Shown in pieces: positions 12,501-24,318 of a stretch of DNA of 64,000 bases. Source of the DNA: Pleurodeles waltl (taxonomy: Eukaryota; Chordata; Amphibia; Caudata; Salamandridae); assembly GCF_031143425.1 (NCBI RefSeq), contig NC_090439.1, positions 644,367,465 to 644,431,464 on the forward strand, written 5' to 3'. The position numbers were made by a program, and so were the translations under genes. The notes under the pieces are model-generated. The model ran no database searches. It was not told the origin of the DNA and was given only the letters and a program-made list of their open reading frames with translations. Each line of letters begins with the position of its first letter. Position 1 is the stretch's first letter.

Positions 12501-13016
12501 TGACCATCTGTAGTGGATGGGGGTGGGCCAACCCACCACCCCTGCTATGCATTGCTGAAGATTTTTTGCCTGGGGTATTTTTAGATCAAAAAGACCTCCA
12601 GAAATTTACTGAAAAAAACAAGAGTTAAAGGGACATTATAGTTAGGTATGGTAATATGATCTTCCCTTTTCTTGGAAAAAAATCATTAAAAAAAAGGTTA
12701 AAGTGACATGATAGATGTTAAAATGGTTAGAAACTGAGATTTATAAGCCAAAAAATGATGAAATTCATCTTTTATAGTTTGTTGAGCTGACTATAACTTG
12801 TAATCCGGCTATGCACTGTTTATGACATCATTGATAACATAACACATGGCATCACTGATGAGGTCATCAAACAAAAGCTTTCCATACTGGAAGGTGTTCA
12901 GCGAAGGGTATGTAGGCCCAATTTACTATTACCTTTTTAGTGCTTAGAGGCGTAACCTTTTCCCAACATTCAGGACATGAAGCGTGTATGTGAAAGCATC
13001 CACATTTAGTAGACAT
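12501..13016. other. AT-rich interspersed repeat, no gene
   Basis: It begins with a small G/C hairpin near 12,519-12,540 (GGGTGGG/CCCACC). It continues AT-rich and contains TGACATCATTGATAACA and CATCACTGATGAGGTCATC near 12,820-12,870. Similar alternating TGATGTCATC words occur at 20,080-20,150, suggesting a shared old interspersed repeat. No coding potential is visible. Confidence 0.4.
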
Positions 13017-13019
13017 TAT
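13017..13019. repeat. Target-site duplication TAT, left copy
   Basis: TAT here matches TAT at 13,650-13,652 outside the hairpin element. Confidence 0.55.
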
Positions 13020-13649
13020 GGCCCTCATTACGACCCTGGCGGTATAGAACCGACAGGGCCGCGGCACGCGGGAGCACCGCCGACAGGCTGGCGGTGCCCC
13101 GCAGGGCATTCTGACCACGGCGGTAACGCCGCGGTCAGAACAGGAAAATTGGCGGTCTCCCGCCAGTTTCCCGTGGCCCGTTTGAATCCTCCAAGGCAGC
13201 GCAGCTTGCTGCGCCGCCGAGGGGATTCTGACAAGCCATACCGCCATCCTGTTCCTGGCGGTTCGGCCGCCAGGAACAGGATGGCGGTATGGCTTGTCGT
13301 GGGGCCCCTGGGGGCCCCTGCAGTGCCCATGCCAATGGCATGGGCACTGCAGGGGCCCCCGTAAGAGGGCCCCACTTTGTATTTCACTGTCTGCATTGCA
13401 GACAGTGAAATACGCGACGGGTGCCACTGCACCCGTCGCACCTTCCCACTCCGCCGGCTCGATTCCGAGCCGGCGTCCTCGTGGGAAGGTTGTTTCCCGC
13501 TGGGCTGGCGGGCGGCCTTAAGGCGGCCGCCCGCCCGCCCAGCGGGAAACTCAGAATGCCGGCCGCGGTCTTCAGACCGCGGTGCGGTATTCCTGCGGCG
13601 CAACTTTGGCGGGCGGCCTCCGCCGCCCGTCAAAGTTGTAATGAGGGCC
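13020..13649. mobile_element. Multi-hairpin inverted-repeat element (MITE-like), 630 bp
   Basis: Terminal inverted repeats read GGCCCTCATTACGAC at the left and, reversed, GGCCCTCATTACAAC at the right, flanked by TAT on both sides. The interior is a chain of separate palindromes, including CCATCCTGTTCCTGGCGG with its inverse (about 13,240-13,290), GCAGTGCCCATGCCA with its inverse (about 13,319-13,352), TATTTCACTGTCTGC/GCAGACAGTGAAATA (13,380-13,413) and CAGCGGGAAAC arms near 13,495-13,550. It is GC-rich compared with its flanks. It has no coding capacity and would be moved by a transposase in trans. A 3-bp duplication and G/C-rich ends fit a PIF/Harbinger-type mover, which is inference. The frames here (for example 13,028-13,633) are shadows of the palindromes. 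Confidence 0.8.
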
Positions 13650-13989
13650 TATGTGTCGGGTTTTTTCACAAATCTTTTTATTCGGATTTCTCAATAAAAC
13701 AACTTCTGAATGCATAGGGCTTGCTGTGTACATTACCCAGGCTGAACACAACCACGGGTCATTGTATGTCTCCATAGTCCATCACTAGGATATCAAGAAC
13801 ATAAATGTACAAAATAACAAAAACTGAATCAACTCTCCCCCACCCCCAAGAAAGTATTTTGAGATGATAGAAGCATGCATGAGGTAGGGAGAGCAACATG
13901 GAGAAACGGAAAGGGCGTACAAGTGGGGTGTGCTTCTGAATATCTCCTTTGTAGAGATAGGGCAGCCTGTGATGCATATCCCTATACTG

Positions 13990-16900
13990 GGGTACTGTTG
14001 AGTGCTTTCGAAGAGTTGCAATGTTCTGAGTTTTTGAGGGGTGAAGTGCTTATGTTCAAGCCACATCATATAATTGATAAGCGGTGGCCTGAGGTCGGAA
14101 AATTTCTTATCAGAGTTGGCCAAGTTGTGCATTATGTGCTCCAAATTCTGTGGAACCATTGTGCAGCATGTGGCAGTTCCTTCTTTTTCCAATACAATGA
14201 AATCAGTTGCTTAGCTGCCCAGCCATGTCTTACAAGCAACCAATCAGAGCTAACGAGGGTTCCAGACCACTTGTCCACTCCCCCAAAAGGAAGGTATCTG
14301 GGCATGCCAGGAAGTGATAGCCCAAAGTTCCCCTAATGTGGCCCAAAATGTCCTTCCAGAAGGTTTGTATGAGTGGGAAATCCCGCCAAACATGTATAAA
14401 GGTGCCCTGCGCCTGGTTGCACCTCCAACATATGTCAACATTAGAGGGGTAGATGTGGTGGAGTCAGGAAGGGGTGAGGTGCGATTGGTACATCATTTCA
14501 TATGCTGAATCATTCTGTGGGATGCCATGGAATGTTTTAGGTATGGCCCACCATATAAGTTCACACTCTTTTGATGTCAAGTCCTTCCTTAAATCTGCTG
14601 GCCAGCGTTGTTGGTAGGGGAGAGCCATTTAAGGTTTGGAATCCTGTAAAGCTCTGTATGTCTTAGATATCAGTCCCTTAGTACCATCCAATGCTCTAAC
14701 CCACCTCTCGAAGTACGTTAACGATCTGGTGGCTGCTTCTAAATTGGAGGGGTGTAAAGCCCTGTGTCACAGATGGCAGTACTGTAGGGGTGTTGCCTCT
14801 GAGACATGGAAGTCCCTTTTACATTTTTCAAATGATTTTATTGTGTCTCACAGAGTTCTGCAGTCATCCCTCTCCTATTCCAGAAACACTTTGGCGGTCA
14901 GTGCTGGATTGAAGTGAGGATTCCTGATGATAGGTGTGTTTGGGGGAGGGCATGGTGATGAGCTATTTTCTGATCTTGATACAGTCCTATATATCTAGAA
15001 CCATCTTAGAAGGGGTAATGATATATGCACTTTTGGGCGGCATGTGCTTAATCATCCAGGCTAGGTCCCATAAAAGACGGCAGCCTATTGCATGATCCAT
15101 GTGGAGCCAGTGTTTTTACGCTCTCCTTCCCTACCCATTCCCAGATTACTGAAGATGGGCTACCCTGTAGTATTCCAGTAAATAGGAGCAAACTAATCCT
15201 CCCCTGCCTCAAGTGAGAATAAGACATTTATTAGATATTCTCAGTGCTTTCCCAGCCCAGATAAATGCGCAAATGCTATTTAGCAGGTGCACCATATCCT
15301 GTACAGGAATGGGAGTTAGAAGCGATTGAAATAAGCACAGTGCTGCTCTCTGTATTACATTCATTTAAGTTACATTAATGTGCCCTAGGTAGGAGAGGTA
15401 TGGAGACACCAGCGCCGCAAGTCCTCAAGTATGCCCATGGGGAGTGGGAGCCAGTTAGCTTTGGCCCACTCTTCTAAGTGGTTGACAATATTAAGCCCTA
15501 TCTATTTTATGGAGGTGTTGAACCATCGAAAGGATGCCTCCTGAAGGGAGTGCATCTCCGTCTGTGGCACCAAGATATTCAGGATGTGTGACTTCCCTGT
15601 GCTAACTTTGAAGCCCCATACTGCCTCAAACTCCTTCAAGATGGAAAGGAACTCAGGGAGGGACCTGGAGGATTGGATAAGGTAAGAAGAACATCATCAG
15701 CGAAGAGACCTACTTTGTGGGCAAGGCCTCCAAATGAAATGCCCATGAAAGAGGTTTCATGTCGAATTTTAAGAGCTAGAGTTTTGACTGCAAAAGCAAA
15801 GAGGAGGGGTGACAACGAGCAGCCCTGTCTTATCTGCCTCACCAGGGAGATGGATCTTGTGTTCTCCCCATTGATTTTAATGGTAGCTTTGGGATTGGTC
15901 TATGCCGCCATAACTAGTTTTCTTGATTATACCCTACTTGAACTGTAGCTTGCAGAAGACCACCGTCAAGAAGGATCAGCTGAGTAGTTCAAAGGCTTTT
16001 TCCTGCATCAAACGAGAGGATTAGAGCTCGGATTTGACATTTGTGCACTTTCTCAACACGATGAGCGAGGGGACATATGTTATCGTCCCCTTGCCTATGG
16101 TGGTCGAAGCCCATCTGATCTGGATCCAGTAGACCCAGGAGGAGGGGTTCTAGGTGCTTGGCTAAGACTTTGGAATAGATCTTGGCATCTACATTCCGCA
16201 GAGTGATTAGCCTGTATGATATACATTCCACTGGATCTTTTCCCGGTTTGGGAATGAGCAATATCTCTGCCTCTCATGTGGTTGGTGTCAGTCCAGTGCT
16301 TTGAGTGAAAGAGTTTAATAGGATCAGCACGTCGTTCTGAAGAGGTGCTGCAAATTCCTTGTAGAATTTCAGGCCCAACCCATCTAGCCCTGGAATTTTG
16401 CCCACTGCCTTGGATTTCATTTCTTGTCACAGTTATGCTGTCTCTATAGGGGCCTCTAATTGCTTCCTATAACCATAGGGGATGCGTGTCCACTCACATC
16501 GGTCTAAGAACTGTTTTATGTGATTCTCGTCCTCCAAGCTCTGCTCCCAGAGAGCACTATAAAAGATGCAAAGGCCTCTTGCTTAGCTCGGTGGGCTCGG
16601 AGCTTGCAGGTGAGCAGTGCACCCACCTTGTTCGTCCCCCATTAAAACTGCTGGTCGATTTCAAGTAAAGTTTGCTCTACTCTGCTGGTCTTATGGTTTT
16701 AAGTTAGCCCCTAATTATTGTCAGTTTCCTTTTGGTTCTCCTGGAGGGGTTCTGTTTGTCAACTGTTTCCAGTTCCCTGATCTCTGATGAGAGGGATTAC
16801 TTGACTAGCCTTGCCTCCCTTGCTCTGTCTATTTGTATATTTATAAGCATGCCTGTGATTCTAGTTTTGAAAGTGTCTCAGAGTACATATGTGGGAATGT

Positions 16901-17400
16901 CACATGTATGTTTGTGGGTGAAATAATCTTGGATTGCCGCAAGGATGGTAGCTCTGTTCAGTAGATCCCTTAGGATGTGGGGTTAAAGGCACCAGTGCAG
17001 TGTCTGTCTGGATGATTGCAGACCCATGTACCATATCAATTCCAGTTGGGCGTGGTCAGATATAGATATGCTCAAGAGCAAAAGCCGTCTCCAGGTGGTC
17101 CTCAAGTGAGTGGGTTATGAGGAGGTAGTCAATGCATGAGTATGAGGTGGGAACCTGTGAGTAAAAGGAGTAGTCAGTCAAGTCCGGTTGGAGGTATGGC
17201 CAAAGCATCTACTAGGCCCAGTTCCTCTAGCTCCCTTTTCAAGAGGGAGGACATTGCTCCAGTTTTGTGGAAGGTGTTAGTGTTTCTGTCCCTGTCTGGG
17301 ACCCAGGTCTGCATCGAGGTCTTGCTGACTAAGCTATCTCCATATTTACCTACAGTGGTTCAGGGAGGTAACCCTCCTACATTAAGTGAGAGTAGTTTAA
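13990..17400 (-). pseudogene. L1-type ORF2 (endonuclease and reverse transcriptase), broken
   Basis: The N terminus is marked by LKLLSLNVGG near 17,400-17,370, the opening strand of an L1 AP-like endonuclease. The reverse transcriptase follows at 16,261-15,989 with LIPKPGKDP, YRLITLRNVDAKIYSKVLA and DPDQMGF, then RQGCSLSPLLFAFAVKTLAL and the catalytic FADD at 15,693-15,704. Near 14,440-14,300 a C-terminal CWRC...W..FW-type segment can be read across frames. The encoded enzyme would nick DNA and copy L1 RNA at the cut; many stops make this copy inactive. The order and spacing suggest a nearly full-length ORF2. Confidence 0.75.
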
Positions 17401-17639
17401 GAGAGTGTGGGGTAGCCAATGCGTTCAGTTGAAGACAACCGAGAAATGCCTGCTCAATGCATGTCTGGTGTGCAGGGTAAAAGCTTGTGCCTGTCATGGT
17501 GCTTTCAATTCCTTTGAAATTTCCCTCCCAGCTGGATTGTGAGTCTCCAGAAGATTAAGTCCATCCTGCTCCAGGTCACTTTCATGATTGCTTCTTTTTC
17601 CTCTAAATAGTACACTTGTGCTAGGATGTCAGGGGTATG

Positions 17640-18150
17640 CCTCACTACTGATGGATCACCAAATACCTTGTGTGCTCTGTCATGTTTCCAGGGAAGGGCA
17701 GTGCTTTCTCACTCTTGATGGAGTGGAGAAGGTTGGCCACAAAGCCCATGATGTTGTCGCCCTCCATTCCCCTTTGAAATGTCTCTGAGCACAATGTTGT
17801 TCCAATAGGTCCTGTTTTCAAGGTCCTCCTGCTTGATCTGCAATTTAATATTTTGTTCTCCAAGCACTGTGAGCCTCTGCCAGAGCATTTCATGGTGTTC
17901 CATTTGGGAGTCGGAGGGCCTCGTGGGTCATCTTCCCGAGATTAGCAACCTCTTTGCAAAGTTCTTGCAGGCAAGCTTAAGAGAGTTAATCGTGCCCCTG
18001 AATTCAGTGAGGAATTTGTCCATACATACCAGAGAAAGAGGAGTATGTGGTGTTCCATTCACCACCTGTGTGGGGGGTCTGTTGCCCTGCAGGATCGCTC
18101 GCCTGTCAAGTTGCATGCCCATAAATCCTTTTTGGAGTTTGCCCTTAACC
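17640..18150 (-). pseudogene. L1-type ORF1 fragment (RNA-binding protein)
   Basis: The minus-strand frame at 17,709-17,903 reads KQEDLENRTYWNNIVLRD, matching the conserved join between the coiled coil and the RNA-recognition fold of L1 ORF1 proteins. An overlapping frame (17,645-17,893) continues with GDNIMGFVANLL. ORF1 protein coats L1 RNA. The gene lies just upstream of the endonuclease start on the same strand, as expected. The segment at 17,928-18,152 may carry the more N-terminal coil. Frameshifts break it. Confidence 0.65.
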
Positions 18151-19275
18151 ATGCTGCAACTTCAGAGGGGGTGGCTGCAGCTACGACACTGTCCCAATCA
18201 AGTCAGGAAACTCAGTAGTGAGGTCGATTTGCAGGGACCGACTCACAGGGGTGTGTATGTGTACCAGTTGGGGATCTGTGGCTGTGCTGTGGCCAGGTGT
18301 GATGTATCGACAAAGGGCACCCCAATGCAGCTTTGAGGGATCCCAAATTGACAGTAGATGTTGAGAGCTCCTGTCACAGAATGTCTCCACATGTTGCTGT
18401 TAGCTTGCAGGCTGGGGGGGCAAGCTGTGCTCTACGGGTCAAGTGACTCACTCCCAGGTGGGTCTAAGGGCACTTCTGGTTCCCTTGGGCCTTTGACCAC
18501 CATACGGGCCTCGTGCATGCAGCCTCTCACCACTGCTCACCCCTGCTGACTGGGACACTCGGTGTGGGGGATCTCTATCTGACCGCTGTAGAGGGGAGGG
18601 GGTCACAAATTGAGGTAGTACATGTGTGCCTCGCAGAGCATCTCAAGATGAGTCCGATGGAGGGTTATCCCTACAAGGTGCACTGGACGATCGACTCAGG
18701 TCTTGCTGTCCACACTAGCAGGATTGTTTCTCACCTAACAGGGGACCCTAGTCCAGCACCTGTGAACCAACACCCACAGCTGTTTACTCCTGGGGTTCCC
18801 TTGGCTCACTTCAGGTGCTCAGGCAGTGCGTCTGTCCCTGTTCACGGCCTCACCACTTTCAAGTTGGCAGCCACCCGGTCACAAGGGTTTCACCATGCTG
18901 CTGTAAAGGCTCCCTGCAGTGTTCACTCCCTGCTGTGTTCACCAGAAGCCGTCGCCTAGCTCCTTTGAAGACAGCACCCCACCTCTGGCACCCAGACATG
19001 GCACCTGCACTTGGCTGTCCTACAAAATTGTGGCCACCACTCAGATTCATGTTGCGGCTAGCTGCTGCTCAGGCTCTCCTCAGTGAACCCTAGAGTGCAC
19101 TTCCAGATCAACCGATCCTCCAGCTCCCTTTGTTTCTTCCCTGTGTTTTTGAGAGGTCAGCTGCAACTGGGGTTGCTGTGGAAGCTGTACTGGGCCAGAG
19201 CAGAAAGAAGCTGGGCAAGGATGCTGCCTACTCCATGCTGGGCAACCCACGCCCCACCATTATGGGTTTTTTACT

Positions 19276-21157
19276 GGTATCCAGGTGTATAAGAGATGTG
19301 ATGTCTCTGTAGATATTACTGCAATCAGCCATTTATTAAATCTTGGATACCATTCAAAAGAGTGTGTGGTCATTATTTATTTTAATGAGATGACTTGTTA
19401 AATACCTCATCTGTCATAGAACTTTAAGTCAACAGCTTCACATCTATACGATACCCAACGATAAGGCATGCACAGCTTGGTCCTCTGGACAATGTTTTGT
19501 ACTTAGTAAAAGCACCCTACACATATTGAGCAGAAACAGTGTTTACAGTCACACTTCAACTAAAACTATCTTCAAGAGTCACTGAAACATTATAGATTCT
19601 TTAACTATGTATAATATCACAAAATGTTCACTAACTTTCTAGAACACCTTTCTGCAACCTTATAAATCTTTAACTTTTGTACAAGTAGTCTGTAACACTA
19701 CATGAAAACTTTTTAATGTCAGCATGTACACAGAAAACTACAGGTTAATAATGCATTGTAAGGAGAAGTCTTAGTTCTGTCACATATTTTTAGCAACGGC
19801 CCTTTGATGTAAGTCACAACCTATTTGAAATATGTTTCTGAAACTCACACTATTTGAGCTCAGTCTCTACCTTGTTTAAATGAAGTACTGTTTGGGCTTA
19901 CAACTTTACTGGTAGTTAAAGTTTGCACCCCATAGGCTTTCCCATACTGAATCAAACTTCTCTTCAGAACTTCATTATTTCATGAACACATATGTATATG
20001 ATTGTGCGCGATTCACTAGCTACTTTGTTATGTAAAATGATCTAGGTTTATAGAGTAATCCGAGGAGGAGGAGCTTAGATGATGTTATCAGTGATGTCAT
20101 CAATAGTGTTATTTGAGATGTCATTAAGATGTCATTTAACATCATGAGTTATTAAATAAATTAAGTCATAAGCAGTTCCTGGGAGGGCACAAGTTACTTT
20201 GAGCCCACTCAACTACATCTGACAAATCTCAGTGTTTAAATGTTACTTTGTGTGTGACTTTGTCACCTAACTATGAAACCACTGTAGCCTTTGTTTTTCC
20301 AGTGAATTTCTGTGTTTTTCTTAATGTAAGTTATTTTCATACCTTATAATAAAATCACTTTAACATATGTTTTTTTTTAAATTATTTTTTTCTTTATGTA
20401 TGTTAATGAGTTTTTCCAAACCTAACAATTACTTCAATGTAACCTTTTTTTTTCCATTGAATTTCGTAGTTGTTTAAATGTAAATAAAGATGTGTTTTCC
20501 ATACCTAAATAATTGCACTTGCTGTGCTGTTGGGGTGCAAAGCTCTCAGGTGTTTCCACATCCCACTGGTTGCCATGGAATATTGTCCAGGCTTCTTTCT
20601 CTGCAACACCTGCTTGCACATAGTGTGCATAACCTCTTGTGCACTTATTTTTCCCCAGGTGGAAGTGCAAAACAACTGATACACCAGTGATTTCTTTGCA
20701 GGTCTTGCTTGGTGCAGAAGTGGAGGACACAGCGGTAATGTTATAATTCTCAGCTGGTGTGCCTCTAATAGGCTAATTGAAAAATGGTGCTTGCTGATGC
20801 CTTGTTTTGTCTGAGGACATGATGGCTTCAGACTGCATTTACACCAAAGTGCCTCGCATAAATCTCATTCCAGTAATGGAGGTCTGAGAAAACTTTTGAG
20901 GGTGTTTCTAGAGAGTTCAGGCTCAGTTTATGATTAGTGCCATGAGTTGCCAATCTAATGGCTGCTTTTGTTTTTATTATTTGACTTCCCATCAGGTACA
21001 GCTGTATTCACATGGGACACATAGAACCAATGAGGGGATATCGCAGGGATCCATGTGAATTGTAATTCCTGTTCGGGGTCCTTGTACTATGAAGGGGTGC
21101 TTTTTTTCTTTTTTTACTTTGGGACTACAGGTTTTCTCACACACATGAACAAACAAG
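19276..21157. other. AT-rich DNA, no supported gene
   Basis: Long AT-rich stretch with poly-T runs near 20,370-20,460. Around 20,075-20,130 the words GATGTTATCAGTGATGTCATC and GATGTCATTAAGATGTCAT resemble 12,820-12,870. A 98-codon minus-strand frame at 20,434-20,730 has ordinary composition but matches no family I know and lacks a context that would make it a gene. Confidence 0.4.
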
Positions 21158-21622
21158 GGGGCATATTTATGGAAAAGTGGCGCATCATTCAAGATGCACT
21201 ACTTTTCTACCGCCCCATTGTGTCCCTCTAATGACACCATGGTTGCACCGTATTTATAAAACGGTGCACCACGGTGATCGTGTTAACATTAGAAACATCA
21301 TTTATGGCGTTTTGCTGGATTAGGCCAAGTGTTTTCAATGGGAGTGTAATCTTAACACCTGCTTTAGGCAGGCGTTAAAAGTGATGCAAGAAAAGGTGCA
21401 GTGAAATCTAGTAAATTTCACTGCGCCATTTTTTATGGGCCTCCGTATGTGGGAACGCCCCCTTGCATACATTATGGCTGGTGCAGGCATAATGTGGCGC
21501 AAGGGTTTACCAACACTTTGTAAATATGGCGCGTGGGAAATGCCACCTTGACACCATATTTGCGTAACAAAATGACACACATTTGGCACAAGGTGGCGCT
21601 AGGGGCATCATAGATATGCCCC
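21158..21622. mobile_element. Inverted-repeat element (MITE-like), 465 bp
   Basis: Ends are GGGGCATATTTATG and, reversed, GGGGCATATCTATG. Inside are palindromes such as GCAGTGAAAT/AATTTCACTGC near 21,398-21,425 and CCGTATTTATAAAACGG near 21,249-21,265. The flanking bases (CAAG and AAAA) do not give a clean duplication. No coding capacity. The style (stacked hairpins, G-run ends, TATTTAT next to the end) resembles the element at 58,090-59,014. Confidence 0.65.
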
Positions 21623-21770
21623 AAAATATCTTTGTTTTTTGTGTGAAATGTTTGCATTTTTACGTGCTGCTGTATCGCTGTATCTGATATTGATACTGCT
21701 GCATCTATGACTTATAATATAATTGCATCTGATTCCCTTTTGGCAGCCAGTTCACAGATGACCTTTAATT

Positions 21771-22280
21771 GTGCACCAGTGGCTCTGTAACTCACAGTTT
21801 GTTTGTGAAAGCGTTTTGTTATTTGGGAACATAAAGACAGGAATGGTTTCTGAAGAAGAGAATCCACTACCCCAGCCACCTCACCATGTGGAAGATGATG
21901 AAGGAGAGAGCAGATCCATACAACAATCTGTGGTGTGGGAATTCTTTAATGTTGCTGAGAAGCAGAAGGTTTCTGCTCAAATGGTTACATGTAAATTATG
22001 TATCAGAGATTTTAGTGGAGCACTGGAAAATAATATAGCATTAGCTATGTGCACTAGCATTTAAATGCCTGGCATTGCAAATAATTTGCATCAGCCAAGC
22101 ATCGTAAGAATGGACCAAGGCGGACCATCCACATCTGCCTCATCTTCGGTGCCACAGAAGCTGTTAACATCTGGATCCATCAAGCTAGAAGAAAATTTAA
22201 AAGCTCTGGCAATTCACAATGATGGAGTCTATGCGACTATGCAAGCCTGGGGCTCTATTGCATTGTTTGTGGAAAAATAA
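21771..22280 (+). pseudogene. BED zinc-finger protein fossil (hAT transposase or ZBED-like)
   Basis: Frame 21,771-22,064 reads an acidic N-terminal part followed by SVVWEFFNVAEKQK and VTCKLC, the aromatic and first-cysteine half of a BED zinc finger as found at the N terminus of hAT transposases. The His half expected about 20 residues later is degraded. After an in-frame TAA at 22,062-22,064 the same frame continues to 22,280 with HQPSIVRMDQGGPSTSAS, like the Ser-rich linker after a BED finger. No catalytic domain follows. A dead hAT element or ZBED-like copy is the best reading. Confidence 0.5.
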
Positions 22281-22529
22281 TTTCGCTCATTGATAGTTGC
22301 TCACAAAAACACATGCCAAAAATATTTATTTATCCTTATCACAGTTCCAAGTTCCTGATTTGTTCCTGTTTTGTTCTTCCCTCAAAAATGTGAAAAAATA
22401 CAAAAAAAATGTAAAGCTTATTACACAAATACTAAAAAAAAAACACTGGTTCAAATAGTAAAATTTCTATGTTGTTTGTTATCCATGCCTTTTAATACTA
22501 ATGTTAATATTGACTTAGAGATCACCATA
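22281..22529. other. AT-rich spacer
   Basis: A-rich stretch with long A runs (for example around 22,395-22,445). Nothing recognisable. Confidence 0.4.
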
Positions 22530-23040
22530 GCAGGTTATACCGGCATTAAAAGTGTTGGCCACTATTACAGGCCCAACCTGAAGGTGAAGTCTATCACAAG
22601 GGGGTAGCACTGTAATGGCCACAATAGCCAGCAGGCTACATGCCCCATAAAGACAGAATGTACTAATATAGATATATAGTATCTCATGCCAGCTTTACCA
22701 ACCATAAAAGGCCTAGTCCTAGTATTATAGACTTGTGCCAAAAGTGAAGATCTGTAACAAGTGGGTGAGACTTAAATGGTTGTATTATCCACCTACAACA
22801 TGCTAGAATGCTATTAGAACATTCAATCCCATGAGGGCAGAATGGTCCACTACACCATTATAACCTACTTAGCAAATTTTAGTAGCTATTAAGATCCCTC
22901 TCCAGAGTTACATGCCTGAGCCTGCAGATCAGGCCTATAACAAAGGGGAGGGCCTTTAATAACCAGTATAGCCTGAGTCACAAGGGAACTAAGGCCTTTA
23001 GAACAATCTACCCATAAACGGTTGGAGCAGAAGCCTAATG
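22530..23040. repeat. Degenerate tandem repeat, about 180-bp unit, three copies
   Basis: Three copies follow the plan 'GTGAAGTCTATCACAAGGGGG... GTAATGGCCACAATAGCC... CATGCCCCATAA'. They begin near 22,575, 22,745 and 22,930, for example GAAGATCTGTAACAAGTGGG and AGGCCTATAACAAAGGGGAG. Related scraps occur near 24,815 (TACCAACCATGAAAGGTA, compare TACCAACCATAAAAGGCC at 22,697) and near 25,125 (GGCCTATAACGCTGGAGCAG). So an old tandem family stretches over about 2.6 kb with other DNA between copies. Confidence 0.5.
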
Positions 23041-23934
23041 CCAGCCATTATTACTCTAAGCCACACCGTTGTCTTCATTGGAGCTCCCAGCATTTGAATG
23101 TTCTAAAAGGTGGACAACATTTTACCCCATAAGGAGAACCAGAATGGAGTATGTTGTGAAACCCTTGGTGCACCCACCTAATTTAAAATTGTGTGGAATA
23201 TTAGCATTCCATCAACAAAACTCCAGTGAGCTCTGTCAATAGAATACTTCCTCTAACAACCTGATGATATTTGCTCTATGTAGGGTGGTCAGTGACAGGA
23301 AAAATTTGACCCTCACATCTTACATTTTAACTCCTTTTGAAAAACAAAAAACTTTGGAAAATGCTCACGGTGAACCATCATGTCTCCCAGTACTGCCTGT
23401 TAATATTTTCCTGCTGCAATAACAGTAGTTAATCTCAATGTAGACAGATGTGCATGGATTTCAGAGATATTTCTAAATTTCACGGATGGGATAGGTGTTA
23501 GGGTGACAGAGTAAAGTGTTCCATCTGTGCGACAGACATTAAACCATTCACCACAGTCTAAACTAAGCCCCAAGTTGTTTCAGGAGCTAAGGGGATTTCT
23601 AACCTCCTACAGCTCTAAAATGTCTGTTTAAATTGTCTTGCTTTTTTTCTCATATTTTTCCCACTTTGCATATATGCTGGACTGTACAGCACACATACAA
23701 AGCTGGAAAGTTTAAAACTCACTCTACACATAGTATTTTGTACTAGGAGTGTCTCTTCCAGCAAAAAAGGTCGATTACTTCTTTGACCTATAGGGCAAGG
23801 ATGTGTACGTACTTCTAGGCAACTTGACTCTGAATCACTGCTTAGGAGAGAGCTGGACTGAGCCATATCTTAGTAGATATGACATAGTCTACTCTCTCAC
23901 TGTCACGCAACACAGCGCAGCACGTTTGGTCGCT
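23041..23934. other. No gene seen
   Basis: Mixed AT-rich sequence with no frame above about 83 codons and no repeat I can define. Confidence 0.4.
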
Positions 23935-24318
23935 GCGCTATGCTGCATCACATAATAATTTTCCATGGCACGACCACCATGGAAAGGCTGGCGGAAAGGC
24001 AGAGAGTGGGCCAAGGGGGCCCCTGTACTGCCCATGTCTTGGGAAGTGCAGAGGCCGCCCTGTCAGCACAGTTGGAATGTGCACTGTCTGTAAGGGCAAT
24101 AGTGCGCATTCTGACTGTGCCGGCAGCACAGACAATGCAGTGGCATTGTCCTCCGCTCTCCCCTAGAGCCGAAGCCAATGCCACCCCACAGTCTCCGCCG
24201 TCTAATCCCATGGGAATATCTTAATAGGGGTGTTGGGGAGGCCCCCGTCTTGGCATTGTCCTCCCCACCGCCATGTTGGCGGTGCGGTGGTCTGACCGCT
24301 AAAATCATAATCAGGCCC
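23935..24318. mobile_element. Hairpin-rich MITE-like element, right end only
   Basis: The right end reads ATCATAATCAGGCCC, the same terminal word (GGGCCTGATT in reverse) as the palindrome at 39,623-39,793. Inside are CCATGGCACGACCACCATGG (about 23,962-23,981) and pieces like GGGGCCCCTGTACTGCCCATG that echo the interiors of 13,020-13,649 and 53,969-54,530. A matching left end was not found, so the element is truncated or rearranged at about 23,900-23,935. Confidence 0.5.

Larger units (their letters stand above)
13800..19275 (-). mobile_element. L1-clade LINE, decayed, minus strand
   Basis: Read on the minus strand, the stretch has the L1 layout. An ORF1-like coiled-coil/RNA-binding piece lies near 17.6-18.2 kb, an AP-endonuclease start near 17.4 kb, reverse transcriptase at 16.3-15.6 kb and a C-terminal Cys-rich segment near 14.4 kb. 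About 1 kb of probable 5' untranslated sequence extends toward 19.2 kb. All parts are broken by stops and frameshifts. Both edges are approximate; the 3' end probably lies in 13,660-13,800. Confidence 0.75.

Noticed and set aside
10011..12552. Long minus-strand frames (up to 186 codons), Leu/Pro/Cys/Ser-rich
   Set aside because: They follow the purine-rich tandem array in several overlapping frames at once; no domain and strongly biased composition.
12867..13775. Frames of 67-201 codons on both strands
   Set aside because: They lie on the palindromes of the 13,020-13,649 element, so frames mirror each other; not genes.
20434..20730. 98-codon minus-strand frame with normal composition
   Set aside because: No family recognised and no supporting signal; could be an old transposon exon but cannot be supported.
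22530..23040. CRISPR-like spacing of repeats
   Set aside because: Repeats are long, degenerate and without constant direct repeats or spacers; the DNA is plainly eukaryotic.
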